From Apostichopus japonicus (Eukaryota; Echinodermata; Holothuroidea; Aspidochirotida; Stichopodidae): DNA of 64,000 nt. The notes beneath the pieces were generated by a model. The model made no database searches. It worked only from the letters and a program-made list of their open reading frames with translations, and was not told the origin of the DNA. Shown here piece after piece: positions 47,752 through 60,700 of this stretch. Location: assembly GCF_037975245.1 (NCBI RefSeq), contig NC_092566.1:18385001-18449000 (forward strand). The letters are read 5' to 3'. Each line of letters opens with the position of its first letter. The first letter of the stretch is position 1. Both the position numbers and the translations under genes were made by a program.

Positions 47752-50700
47752 ATGGCTGCAAATGATGGTGGCAATGGTAGCACAGCAAAAGAAGATATGG
47801 ACAAGTTTCAGGAAAGGGTAAAGCCTAGATGTATTATATGAATAAGTAGTCTTAAGTTACAAAACCTACTAACTTTAGGCAGTCAAACATTAATTGGAGT
47901 TTGAGACTCCTTTTCCTTGCAATTTTTAACAATCTCCATGCCACGTTTCATAGAGACAGATAAGGATGTACAGAAATATTAATTTTTCAAGTTTGTTAGT
48001 AATTGTACATTGTTTAGTGTATACTGTACATGTCAGAGAGACGTCAAACATCAGTGGTCTGGTGAACAACAGTGGAAATAATCAGGAACCAGTCAACCCC
48101 TTTAACTTGCAAAACAATGCAGGTCCCTAACACAAACTATTTAGAACATTTTATTCATAAAAGTATGGCTTGTTCTACTATAATTCCATATTTAGTTCAA
48201 GAAATTTAAAGCATCAGATGAGTTTTCCGAGCACATTTTAAGTGATAAAAAAAGGGCATTTCCATTTTCATTCTCCTTAGTCCGATATCAAAGAAAGTGT
48301 TTAATAACCTCAAAGCTGCAATATATGAACATATGTTTTGTTTGTTGGTCTTCAAATGATGAAAGGGTTGAAGCATCAATCTGGACAGACATGCTACAGT
48401 GTGTTGCTTTTAACACTGGCAGGCTCTGTCATACAGTAATAATTGTGAAATCTTATTACCGTAGAAATGAAAGACTAGAACTTTGCTTTATATAGCAGGG
48501 AGACAGAATTCATTAGACATTTAAAAGTTGTGCATTTATGTCAATTTGGTGCAGGAAAAATCTTTAAAATTTAATCACTGTGATGTTCTTGTATACATAG
48601 TTCATGATATATGCAACAGGTTTACATTCTTTCAATACTTTTTTCATCTCATTAGATATTACTGGAGCCTTATCAGTACATCCTACAGAATCCTGGCAAA
48701 GAGGTCAGGGTTAAACTTACTCAAGCATTTAATTATTGGATGAAAATACCAAATGACAAACTAGAGATCGTCAGTGAAGTTACTCAAATGCTGCACAATG
48801 CCAGCTTGCTGTAAGTCTCTCAATCACTTCTTTATGTCTTGCAGAATAATTTGTTACACAGAATGGTTAGAAGAGCTGTTTCCTAGTGATAAGCAAGCTT
48901 TTCAACAAATCAAATGTTATCAATTGGCACAATTTCCACATTCTTTCCAATTAAACCTGTGAATCTCAGATTACCTTTTTTTTTGTAGCATGTGTACGTA
49001 GATGTTTTTATGTTCTTCTAGTTATTTGTGGAACAGAACATTGAGCTCATGACACTCTACTCGTTTCTTTTCTATAAAATATTTTTGGGTTTCAATATTT
49101 TTGGGTTTCGGTTTCCTCATCAGCATTGATGATATAGAAGACAGCTCAAAATTACGCCGAGGGAACCCTGTTGCTCACAGTATATATGGGATCCCTCAAA
49201 CCATCAACACTGCCAATTATGTCTACTTCCTTGCCTTACAAAAAATAATGGCTTTAGAAATTCCAGAGGCAACAAAAATTTACATGGGTAAGTAAATTGG
49301 TTATTTCTTAGTAGAACAGCCGACAATATACTATAATGTTTGAGGCAAATGACACCAACATATAAACACCGCACACAAGTGTACCTGTATTTTGTACAAA
49401 TATAATAAAAATATCAATATTAATAAAAAATCTTTCTTGTCTCTTGTTAAAAAGCTTTATTCACTGATATGCAGCACAGAGACAATATGAATTGTCTCAA
49501 GCACACAATCCCTTCTTGAATCAATTCCTATTTGTTCTTCCATCAAATATCTGTTATGAAAAGTTCCTGATTACTTATCAGCTATTTTGTAATCAGGAAG
49601 GGTCGAATCGATGCAGTCTGGGAAAATAATGTGGTCCATATCATCACCATCTGAGCATCGAAAGAGTTATTTCAGCTTGAAACAATTTTGGACTTCTTGA
49701 AAAGATATGCTAATTTTGCAGCATTTGTAGGAAATGAATTATATCGTCACTCTTATTTTGAAAAAAAGTTTTGCTGAACTTCTTCTGGTTTGTAGAATTT
49801 GAAACAGGATGAACACTAATGTACAACATGATTTGCTACTGAAACATTTACCATTTAGACTTAATACTTTAGAAATACTTAATATGATGTTGATATTAGA
49901 ATGAACTAGCCTTGATATGTTACTGAGGTAATATGTTGTATACCATCTTATGTTTCATGGGTTTAGACATAATACTTAAACATACTTAATATCACATTGA
50001 TATTAGAATGAACTAGCCTTGGTATGTTATTGAGGTCATATGTTGTTTACCATCTTATGTTTCATGGGTTTACACATAATACTTTATACATACTTAATAT
50101 GATGTTATATTAGAATGAACTAGCCTTGGTATGTTGCTACATTCATATATTGTATACCATCTTATGTTTCATGGCTTTGGACATAATACTTAAACATACT
50201 TAATATCACATTGATATTAGAATGAACTAGCCTTGGTATGTTGCTGCATTCATATATTGTATACCATCTTATGTTTCATGACTTTGGACATAATACTTAA
50301 ACATACTTAATATCACATTGATATTAGAATGAACTAGCCTTGGTATGTTACTGAGGTCATATGTTGTTTACCATCTAATGTTTCATGGGTTTAGACATAA
50401 TACTTAAACATACTTAATATCACATTGATATTAGAATGAACTAGCCTTGGTATGTTACTGAGGTCATATGTTGTTTTCCATCTTATGTTTCATGGGTTTA
50501 GACATAATACTTAAACAAACTTAATATCACATTGATATTAGTATGAACTAGCCTTAGTATGTTACTGAGGTCATATGTTGTACAGTATACCATCTTATGT
50601 TTCATGGGTTTTGGTGGCTAAATTCAATCTTCCACACTCTTCCCCCTGCTTGGGTCTGTGTTTGGCCATATTGAATGTAATAAATATTTATTTTTTGCTA

Positions 50701-53198
50701 TAGAACAACTCTTAATCTTACACCAAGGCCAAGGTATGGACATTTGGTGGAGAGACAACTTCAACTGTCCTACAGAAGAAGAGTATAAAGAAATGGTGCT
50801 GAAAAGTAAGTTGTGAATTCACATGAAATGTAGTGGGTACCATTTATAGATAGGAAATATTGTTGCTATGGGTTGATATTATGTCAACTTCAGTCTTATA
50901 AAGGATACAATACCTTATCTGTATAATCACAATATCAGTCTGAACTACAAGACTAACATTGGTAATTGAGTGTTTTATATTTTCTTTTCTATAGAAACTG
51001 GTGGCCTGTTTGGTCTAGCTGTCCGACTTATGCAATTGTTCAGTACTAATAAAAGGTAAGGTCGTAACCCACGTAAGGAATAAATTTATGATATTATGTA
51101 GTAATTATTGAATCATGAAAGGTCTATCTCTCTGTTTAAACATGTTCTTTACCCACAGCAGTGATGGCAAACTACCATAAGTACCCCTAATACTTGCTGT
51201 AATGTCCATCAAATGTCCATATTTGCTTCTGACCATTCCTATGAAACAAATGTTAATGAGTTATCCAAAGACAATATGTTTTTATAATATTTTCTGTTTT
51301 TGCTTTACTGTTTGTAGTAATTTCAAACCACTCATCGATGCTTTAGGACTTTTCTTTCAAATTAGAGACGATTATGCCAACTTACAATCAAGTGATTACA
51401 CGGACAGTAAAAGCTTCTGTGAAGATCTAACGGAAGGGAAATATTCCTTTCCGATCATCCATGGGATCTTGAGCCAACCAGAGAGCACTCAGGTCAAAAA
51501 TATTCTCAGGCAAAGGACCACAGATTTTGAGGTCAAGAAATACTGTGTTGAGTACCTAGAAAAGGTTTGTGAAACATTGTGAGGAGTGCCTAAGGGATAG
51601 AGTACATAGGAAAGGTTGGTAAAGCACTACATAGAGTACCTAGTGCATAGAGTACCAAGCAAGGTTGGCGAAACAGCATAGAGTGCCTAGGGCATAGAGT
51701 ACCTTGGAAGGTTGGTGAGGCGTTATATAAAATGCTTACAGCATAGAGTACCTAGAAAGGTTGGTGAAGCACTGCATAGGGAAATAGAGCATAGAGTACC
51801 TAGAAAGGTTGGTGAAGCACTGTATAGATTGCTTACAGCATAGAGTATCTAGAAAGGTCGGTGAAGCACTACATAGAGTACACAGAGCATAGAGTACCTA
51901 GAAAGTGAAATACTGTGTTGAGTACCTAGAAAAGGTTTGTGAAATATTGTGTGGAGTGCCTAAAGGATAGAGTACATAGGAATGGTCGGTGAAGCACTGC
52001 ATAGAGTACCTAGTGCATAGAGTACCAAGCAAGGTTGGTGAAACACAGCATAGAGTGCCTAGAGCATAGAGTACCTAGAAAGGTTGGTGAAGCACTGCAT
52101 AGAGTACACAGAGCATAGAGTACCTAGAAAAGGTCAGAGGCTATGGAGAATTTCATAACTTGTTTATCTAATAATAATATGTTTATTGATGACACCAGCT
52201 GTCCATACACAAAATCATTATGCAGGGCTACACATGAACTCATCAATACCCTCAGAGTGACAATGCCCATCTGCACTGACTGCTTAGATATTGGAATAAC
52301 TAATTTGAAAGTTACTAATGTCATAAAATGACATGTTACATTGAGGAGTATGTTATGTACCCAGTATGTACTAGGTTATCCGGTGTGCACCTGGTATGTA
52401 CCGGGTATGTACAAATCTGATACTTGTTTGTATGTCACCTGACCTGACCAACAAAACACTCATGTGCAGCTATGTAACTTGATACAGGACAAGGTATGTA
52501 CATTAATAATGTATGGTGTCTTTGGATTGAAATTACAACATTATCTCATGTTTCTTTTTTTTTCTCTCTCTCCTATTTGTTGTTGTTGGTAGATTGGGTC
52601 CTTTGAGTATACAAGGAAGATTATAGCTGAATACACTGAGTTGTAAGTATCAAGTAGTGTTTTTTATTCTACATGATTATATTACCTCCATTTCATTAAC
52701 AAAAGTCTGTTCAAAATATCTCTTTCGAGATCCGGCTTTAGGAATCACAAATGATTTCGAGTTAGTTAGAATCATGTTTGATCTCTAGAGTAAGGCAAAA
52801 TATGTCACCAAAAACAGAACTAGTGTTGTTCGATACAGGTGACAAACGCCTACAGTGGAATTACGACCTTCCTTACCGGTTTCGAACCTCTGGACATACA
52901 ATCAGCGTCCACTAACCCTAACCCATTGTCATAATATGGGTTTGTTGTGCTAATTATGATTGGATGAATAATATTATTAATGATAATTAATTATAATTTA
53001 ATCTAGCCTTGTTGTCTCTCTGAATCTCTCAAAGTGAGAAACCATCATAACCATCCTATCTTTCCATTTTACAGGGCGAAGAAACAAATCCAGGAACTTG
53101 GGGGTAATCCTTACCTTGAGAGTATTGTTCAAGAACTTGGCTCAATTATATGCCAAAGCACCCAACTCCCATCGAAAAGGAAGAAAGAAAATGTATAA
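47752..53198 (+). CDS. GGPS1: Geranylgeranyl diphosphate synthase
   Basis: Eight coding exons join in phase: 47752-47817, 48656-48810, 49124-49287, 50704-50805, 50995-51055, 51318-51564, 52593-52642 and 53075-53198 (stop TAA), giving 322 residues; the vertebrate enzyme has 300. The enzyme condenses farnesyl diphosphate with isopentenyl diphosphate to make C20 geranylgeranyl diphosphate for protein prenylation, in the cytosol. The first aspartate-rich motif is LIDDIED (start of exon 3) and the second is QIRDDYAN (exon 6). Other family blocks are [41 protein letters not shown] and [17 protein letters not shown]. The ATG is the first after the acceptor at 47717; the 22-residue N-terminus is longer than the human one and not conserved. 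Exon 6 ends at a donor that has been duplicated downstream. Confidence 0.95.
49857..50613. repeat. 107-bp minisatellite in a GGPS1 intron
   Basis: About seven copies, spaced 107 bp by the position of catcttatgtttcatgg (49944, 50051, 50158, 50265, 50372, 50479, 50591). It ends 90 bp before the acceptor of exon 4. Confidence 0.93.
51565..52140. repeat. Minisatellite derived from the GGPS1 exon 6/intron junction
   Basis: About a dozen degenerate copies of gagtacctagaaaggttggtgaagcac-like units, related to the last codons of exon 6 plus its donor. A higher-order copy at 51906-52080 repeats the exon end and donor (51536 onward) at an offset of 370 bp, including gagtacctagaaaaggtttg unchanged. Confidence 0.85.
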
Positions 53199-53439
53199 AC
53201 TTCATAAGTCTTGGGGTCATGTTTTGTGACAGTGCAATGTACTTTAAAAACTTTTTACAGACATTTTTTGATATCTGAATTGTCAATATTATGCTATTAA
53301 TTTTTAATGCACATTGTCAGGCAAAGCTAAGGAAGAACTTGGTAAAAGAGAAGAAGAGGGTTAAGCCTCAGGTGCAAAGGATATAGAAAGCTTGAATTTA
53401 TTTTAGATGGCCATACCATAATACTCATGGTTTTTTTAT

Positions 53440-53785
53440 TGTGTGGTGTACCCCAGTCATTACGGTGTACCCAGTCACTATAGTGTACCCCAGTCACTGC
53501 GGGGTACCGGGTCACTGTAGTGTACCCGTCACTGCAGTGTACCCAGTCAATGTGGTGTACCCCAGTCACTGCATTGTACAGCAGTCACTGAAGTGTACCC
53601 CAGTCACTGTAGTGTACCCAAGTCACTGGTGTACCCTGTCAGTTCGGTGTACCCCAGTCACTTTAGTGTACCCCAGTTACTGAAGTGTACCCCAGTCACT
53701 GTAGTGTACCCCAGTCACTGCGGTGTACCCCAGTCACTGTGGTGTGCCCCAATCACTGTAGTGTACCCAAGTCACTTATGTGTAA
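53440..53785. repeat. 19-bp minisatellite between GGPS1 and the EF-hand gene
   Basis: About 18 copies of gtgtaccccagtcactgta-like units, degenerate, in the 3' flank of GGPS1. Confidence 0.93.
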
Positions 53786-54458
53786 CCCTGTGCAGGTAAT
53801 CATAGTAAACACATCATGAAAAATGGCTAAACAAAGATTTCCCACGGCAAAATTTTAAATTTTATGCGACTTTTCGACTAGAGGGCCAGAGACAGCCACA
53901 GGAAATGGGTCTACAGGCTAAACCTAACTTAGCCAGTCTCTGCCCCATAGTATTCCTTTGGTAGAGCACTCTCTATGACAGCTATTATAAGGAACATTAC
54001 AATTACAATGACTATGAATGTCTTTATTGTCACTATTAGCTGTAATTAAGCCTTTGTTGTAAATGTGGACAATTAATTAAGCTCAGCATGCTCATGGATG
54101 AATGAGATTCTGCTTCCGTTTCTCTTGAGATGAAACAAAAAAAAACATAAAGTTATGAATGAATGGAGAACTCAAATTGTTTTTAGTTTATTGAACAAAT
54201 AAAATACATCCAACAATAAATGATTTGATTTGCTTGGAATGATACATCAAATAAATGGTTATATTTAATAATGTCAAGGTGTTATAGTTAGGACGGAATG
54301 TGGATGAATCGCCAGATAAATAAGAACCATTAATAGAACCATTGCTTCTACCTGTATCCTTGATTTCTCAATTAATAAAAGTTTATAGAGTACTAGTGTC
54401 TTTTAAATCTTGTATAAAACAACTTAATATTGAATCTTTCCTCTCTCCCTATTATATT
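53786..54458. other. Convergent intergenic region
   Basis: Holds the 3' flanks of GGPS1 (plus) and the EF-hand gene (minus). Nothing else is recognised. Confidence 0.5.
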
Positions 54459-54464
54459 TTTATT
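54459..54464 (-). terminator. Candidate polyadenylation signal for the EF-hand gene
   Basis: TTTATT on the plus strand is AATAAA on the coding strand, about 300 bp after the stop codon. A second one is at 54187-54192. Confidence 0.35.
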
Positions 54465-54761
54465 TTATGATAAATCAGGTGTTCATCGCCATTTTTAAAA
54501 TATGATGATCTGCATGAGAAATGCTCTCAAACTGGTATTTGAACTCCAAAGACCAATTCATTCAAAATTCTATATACATAAGCTTCTTGAAAATAACAAA
54601 TACAAAAACAAACAAAGAATCAATGAAAATAGCAGCCAGAAGAGAAATTCAGAAAGATATTTAAGGTTACAGAAGTTTAATTTTTCATTCTCAGCTGACA
54701 GAACCATTGATTTTTTCAGGAACATTTCCAAAACTCTGTTTTCAACAGCTTTGTGACTTTC

Positions 54762-57700
54762 TTAGGGTTTAAATAGTTCAATGTTTGCCATTTTGTAAAT
54801 CATATCACAGAATGCATTATAGTTTACATCATTCTGGTATCCAACTTTAACTTCAAACTTCTTGTAGAGTACCAGAAACTCTCGCTGGCTAACCATGGAG
54901 CCAAGGTCCAGGCCACTCAAGACCCTACAGAACTGGGACCGGGAGACAGAACCATTGTGGGCCTTGTCATAATCTTCAAACTGAGGATAAATCTGCAAAC
55001 TTTTCTTTCCAACCTAGATGGAAAAAGAAAGAATTAGTGACAACTTGTTGCCATTTGAACCACTAACAGTGCAAATGAGTTATGTAAACATGTGTACATT
55101 CCTTTTATCCATATCATTTACATAGCTACACCAACAATGTGACAGTTGTTGGCAGGGAAAAACTTGGCTCATATCTTAGTTTGCTGATTTGTGATTGATA
55201 TATGTAAAAAACTTGATGGACATGTCAAAAAAGTAGAAAACGGCGACCAAACGCAAAATGCTGCTTTAACACGGCCGCTCATCTACTCAGCCCATCTCCC
55301 CTTTGACTCACCCGCTCTGCTAATCTGCCCATGGTAGCCATAAGCATCCTCTCCTCATCCTCAGACAGTACATTCTGCTCCACCTCAGCTGGAGGTTTAA
55401 ACTGCACTGGGGTTACCAGAGGGTCCTTCTCTAGGTTCTTAAGGGTAAAGATACTCTCCACTAGGTCACTGAATGTCAAATACTCAACATACTCTGGCTT
55501 CATGGGATGCTCAAATCTAAACAGAGGGAAGAAGAAGAAGGATGTGTTCTGGTAACAAATTCATCAGGCACATTACCAAACAAGTTGAACCCCATTAGGA
55601 ACAAGGAAGACTAAATAACTATATCATTGAACATTGCAGCAGCTACCTGGATGAATCTGAAGGGAAGGTAAACAAAGTTCTGATGTTGTCATAATGTAAT
55701 GCAACCACCTGATTGGATCAAATTAATTCAATATTGACTGGGAGATCAAAGCAGCACAAAAGAACCAAATGTGTAAAGATGAGAACTTTACTTGTTCTCT
55801 AGTCAGGATTATGGTTGCTTGGGGAGGGGGAAGGGAAACAGACAGGACTCTATCTAACAGAAGTAGGGGACAGGGAGGGGATTACCCACAAAGTTTTAAC
55901 TAAACAAATAGTGGGCAGGAAGGGGATTACCCACAGGGCTCTAACTAATAGAAGAAGAGGGAAGGGAGGGGATGACCCACAGGGCTCTAACTAATAGAAG
56001 AAGAGGGAAGGGAGGGGATGGCCCACAGGGCTCTAACAGAAGAAGGGGCAAGGGAGAGGATCCACAGGGCTCCAACTAACAGAAGAAGGGGGAAGAGAGG
56101 GGATTACTCAGAGGGCTCTAACTAACAGAAGTAGGGGGCAGGGAGGGGATAACCACAGGGCTCTAACTAATAGAAGAAGAGGGAAGGGAGGGGATGGCCC
56201 ACAGGGCTCTAACAGAAGAAGGGGCAAGGGAGAGGATCCACAGGGCTCCAACTAACAGAAGAAGGGGGAAGAGAGGGGATTACTCAGAGGGCTCTAACTA
56301 ACAGAAGTAGGGGGCAGGGAGGGGATAACCCACAGGGCTCTAACTAATAGAAGAAGAGGGAAGGGAGGGGATGGCCCACAGGGCTCTAACAGAAGAAGGG
56401 GCAAGGGAGAGGATCCACAGGGCTCCAACTAACAGAAGAAGGGGGAAGGGAGGGGATTACTCAAAGGGCTCTAACTAACAGAAGTAGGGGGCAGGGAGGG
56501 GATAACCACAGGGCTCTAACTAATAGAAGAAGAGGGAAGGGAGGGGATGGCCCACAGGGCTTTAACAGAAGAAGGGGCAAGGGAGAGGATCCACAGGGCT
56601 CCAACTAACAGAAGAAGGGGGAAGGGAGGGGATTACTCAAAGGGCTCTAACTAACAGAAGTAGGGGGCAGGGAGGGGATAACCACAGGGCTCTAACTAAT
56701 AGAAGAAGAGGGAAGGGAGGGGATGGCCCACAGGGCTTTAACAGAAGAAGGGGCAAGGGAGAGGATCCACAGGGCTCCAACTAACAGAAGAAGGGGGAAG
56801 GGAGGGGATTACTCAAAGGGCTCTAACTAACAGAAGTAGGGGGCAGGGAGGGGATAACCACAGGGCTCTAACTAATAGAAGAAGAGGGAAGGGAGGGGAT
56901 GGCCCACAGGGCTTTAACAGAAGAAGGGGCAAGGGAGAGGATCCACAGGGCTCCAACTAACAGAAGAAGGGGGAAGGGAGGGGATTACTCAAAGGGCTCT
57001 AACTAACAGAAGTAGGGGGCAGGGAGGGGATAACCCACAGGGCTCTTACTCAAAGAAGTCTGGGCAGTTTGGGGATAATCCACAGAACTCTAACTAACAG
57101 AAGAAGAGGGATGGAAGTGGATGACTCACAGGTCTCTAACAGAGTAGGGGGCAGGGAGGAGATTACCAACAGAAGTAGCTGGAAACTGACTGAAACCTTC
57201 AGTAGTAATACTACATAAATGAAGTCACGGAAAACATGTCACTTACGCTTCCATCAATACTGCTACTTCGGAAGGTTGAAGATCAAGCTTGGCTAGATCC
57301 AAAGCTCTGCAGAAAACAGTCTTCAAAATCCGCCCAGATCGAAGCTTGTCGTAATCACGCATGAACTCCAACACCCTGATGCCTTCTTTCATAACCTGTC
57401 AAACAGGAACAAGAGACATTATCATCCTACAGATTGCACACATCAATTCAACACCCTGATGCCTTCTTTCATAACCTGTCAAACAGGAACAAGAGACATT
57501 ATCATCCTACAGATTGCACACATCAACTCCAACACCCTGATGCCTTCTTTCATAACCTGTCAAACAGGAACAAGAGACATTATCATCCTACAGATTGCAC
57601 ACATCAACTCTAACAACCTGATGCCTTCTTTCATAACCTGTCAAACAGGAACATGAGACATTATCATCCTACAGATTGCACACATCAATTCTAACAACCT

Positions 57701-60700
57701 GATGCCTTCTTTCATAACCTGTCAAACAGGAACAAGAGACATTATCATCCTACAGATTGCACACATCAACTCTAACAACCTGATGCCTTCTTTCATAACC
57801 TGTCAATCAGGAACAAGAGACATTATCATCCTACAGATTGCACACATCAACTCTAACAACCTGATGCCTTCTTTCATAACCTGTCAAACAGGAACATGAG
57901 ACATTATCATCCTACAGATTGCACACATCAATTCTAACAACCTGATGCCTTCTTTCATAACCTGTCAAACAGGAACAAGAGACATTATCATCCTACAGAT
58001 TGCACACATCAACTCTAACAACCTGATGCCTTCTTTCATAACCTGTCAAACAGGAACAAGAGACATTATCATCCTACAGATTGCACACATCAACTCTAAC
58101 AACCTGATGCCTTCTTTCATAACCTGTCAAACAGGAACAAGAGACATTATCATCCTACAGATTGCACACATCAACTCTAACAACCTGATGCCTTCTTTCA
58201 TAACCTGTCAATCAGGAACAAGAGACATTATCATCCTACAGATTGCACACATCAACTCTAACAACCTGATGCCTTCTTTCATAACCTGTCAAACAGGAAC
58301 ATGAGACATTATCATCCTACAGATTGCACACATCAATTCTAACAACCTGATGCCTTCTTTCATAACCTGTCAAACAGGAACAAGAGACATTATCATCCTA
58401 CAGATTGCACACATCAACTCTAACAACCTGATGCCTTCTTTCATAACCTGTCAATCAGGAACAAGAGACATTATCATCCTACATATTGCACACATCAACT
58501 CCAACACCCTGATGCCTTCTTTCATAACCTGTCAATCAGGAACAAGAGACATTATCATCCTACAGATTGCACACATCAACTCTAACAACCTGATGCCTTC
58601 TTTCATAACCTGTCAAACAGGAACATGAGACATTATCATCCTACAGATTGATGTGATACGCTAATAACCATTTATACATTATGCTAACTATATCCATGAT
58701 ATTTTAAGCTCTTGTCAAATCACACAGGACACAAGCTGGTATCTATTAATATCTCCCAGTTATTTCTCCACCTTCAAGCTACGAACAATTGATTTTACTA
58801 CATGAATCTTGCTTTATTTCAAGTGGTTCCTGAATGAAATCACATCATCCTGTAATAATCTACAATCTTCTTGATATTTTCCCTCATTTCATGTTTCTTT
58901 ACCTTTGTTTTAATCTTGTTCATGATGGCGTTTATATCCATGAGTGGGTTCCTCTCTAAAGACATCGTCTTGGAGTTGACCAGCTTCAAGTTCTCCAGTC
59001 TCTGTTCATATTTGAGCTCCTGTTTAGCAGGAGGTTGGAGATCCTCAAGGAATCTTAGATAATCAAAGCCCATGTGGTTGGAATATTTGGCTTCCAGGGC
59101 CTGCATCTCATCAACACTGGCCCTGAGGCCCAGGTAGGTCAGACATTGTCTAAACTGGGCCTTTGTGACTGTCCCTCGATTATGGAGGTCGAAATCTTGG
59201 AAGCACGGTTTGATGAGGACCCGCCTCTGTTCTACTCGCTGCATCATTCTAGCCAAGGCATCTGAAACCGTCTGTATCATCTCATCTGGAACCTGTGACC
59301 AGTCTAGGGTGCCTGGCTTCTCCACGAGGTAGACTTCTGAGGGGGGCACCTGGCTAGTTGGTGTCTTCTCAAGGTTGGGTAAGACTTGTGTAAAAACTGA
59401 AAGAAACACCACAACAAAGATGATGATACAAGCAAACCATTCTCTAATATAGCTGCATTGGAGTTCTGATAATTAGCAATTTACGCCATACATCAAGCAT
59501 TTAGGTTTAGGTAATTGAGATTAAAGAACAATGACTATATTCAACCCTATGAATCTTTATCAGAAACACTGGTCTATAATTCAGTGAAACTAAAAATGGT
59601 TATTCTCGTTAAATAATTAGTATTATTGCTTATCTACAAGCCTAACAAGCCCAACCCAGTTTCCACAATATCTACAAAATGAACTACCATGACTTTCCCA
59701 CATCAAAATTAAGAAATTACATGACCTTTTTATAGAACATAACTGCACCTTTGTTTTAGGCAAACAGAAGTAGACAATTTAAGATCATTCCATTTTTACT
59801 TGACTTTTGAAACTATTACCCTTATCATGACTGCTAATCCCATGTAAATCTGAAAGACTTATATGTGTGTCAGTCTTATCTTGCACATAGAAATATTTTG
59901 AATCAAACTGAACAAGATCTAAACAGTTTACATTAACTTAATGTAGTCTGCTTATATATGTTTCAAAAATATAAAAAGTTGACAAAAAAAAACTATAGTA
60001 CTGCTCCTGAATGTGAAATCTTCTATCCTAAACATGCATGTAAATGCGCTCACACGATGTGTTGTTTGTGTATTGTTACGAAGTGTGCGTCATGTAAAGT
60101 TGCAGTGCTACTGCGCGTGTGCGTGTTTGTGCGAGTGTGCATGCGTGCGTGAGTATGTGTTTGAAATTTGTTGTTTTCGTTGGTTCTGTCTTTACGTTCA
60201 TTTACTGTAATTTGAGTTCAGTCGATATCAAGAACGTATTGAAGCAAGAAGTATTTTCCAGTGTTAAACCAAAGATTATATGTAAGTTGTGTTTTTATTG
60301 ATATAACGTTGCATATTTGTTGCATACATGATTATTTATTCTGTATGATTTGGATTTATGTATTTATTCTTCAATAATTGACTTATTCATTAATCGATTT
60401 CCTGATTGTTTAATTACAAACGTATGTTTCGTTTTTATTTATTTAGTTACCAGACTGACAGATTGACAGATTAGCAGATTAACAGATTAACAGATTACCA
60501 GATAGTTACCAGATATCAAAGCTAATAAACCACGAATCGACTCAACATTTCTTCTGCGTTGAATAATCTTTGGATTACAGGAATACGGAATAAAGAAATC
60601 TTTATTGATTTATAATGCATCCTGTTTCCTTTACCAGGTTAGCTCAAATTCAATTCTACCAACCTGTATCAATATCTTTCTCAAACTTTCTCCACAGCAC

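Noticed and set aside
57459-58628. Plus-strand open frames with a 27-residue period
   Set aside because: Artefact of the 81-bp minisatellite; the real exon is on the opposite strand.
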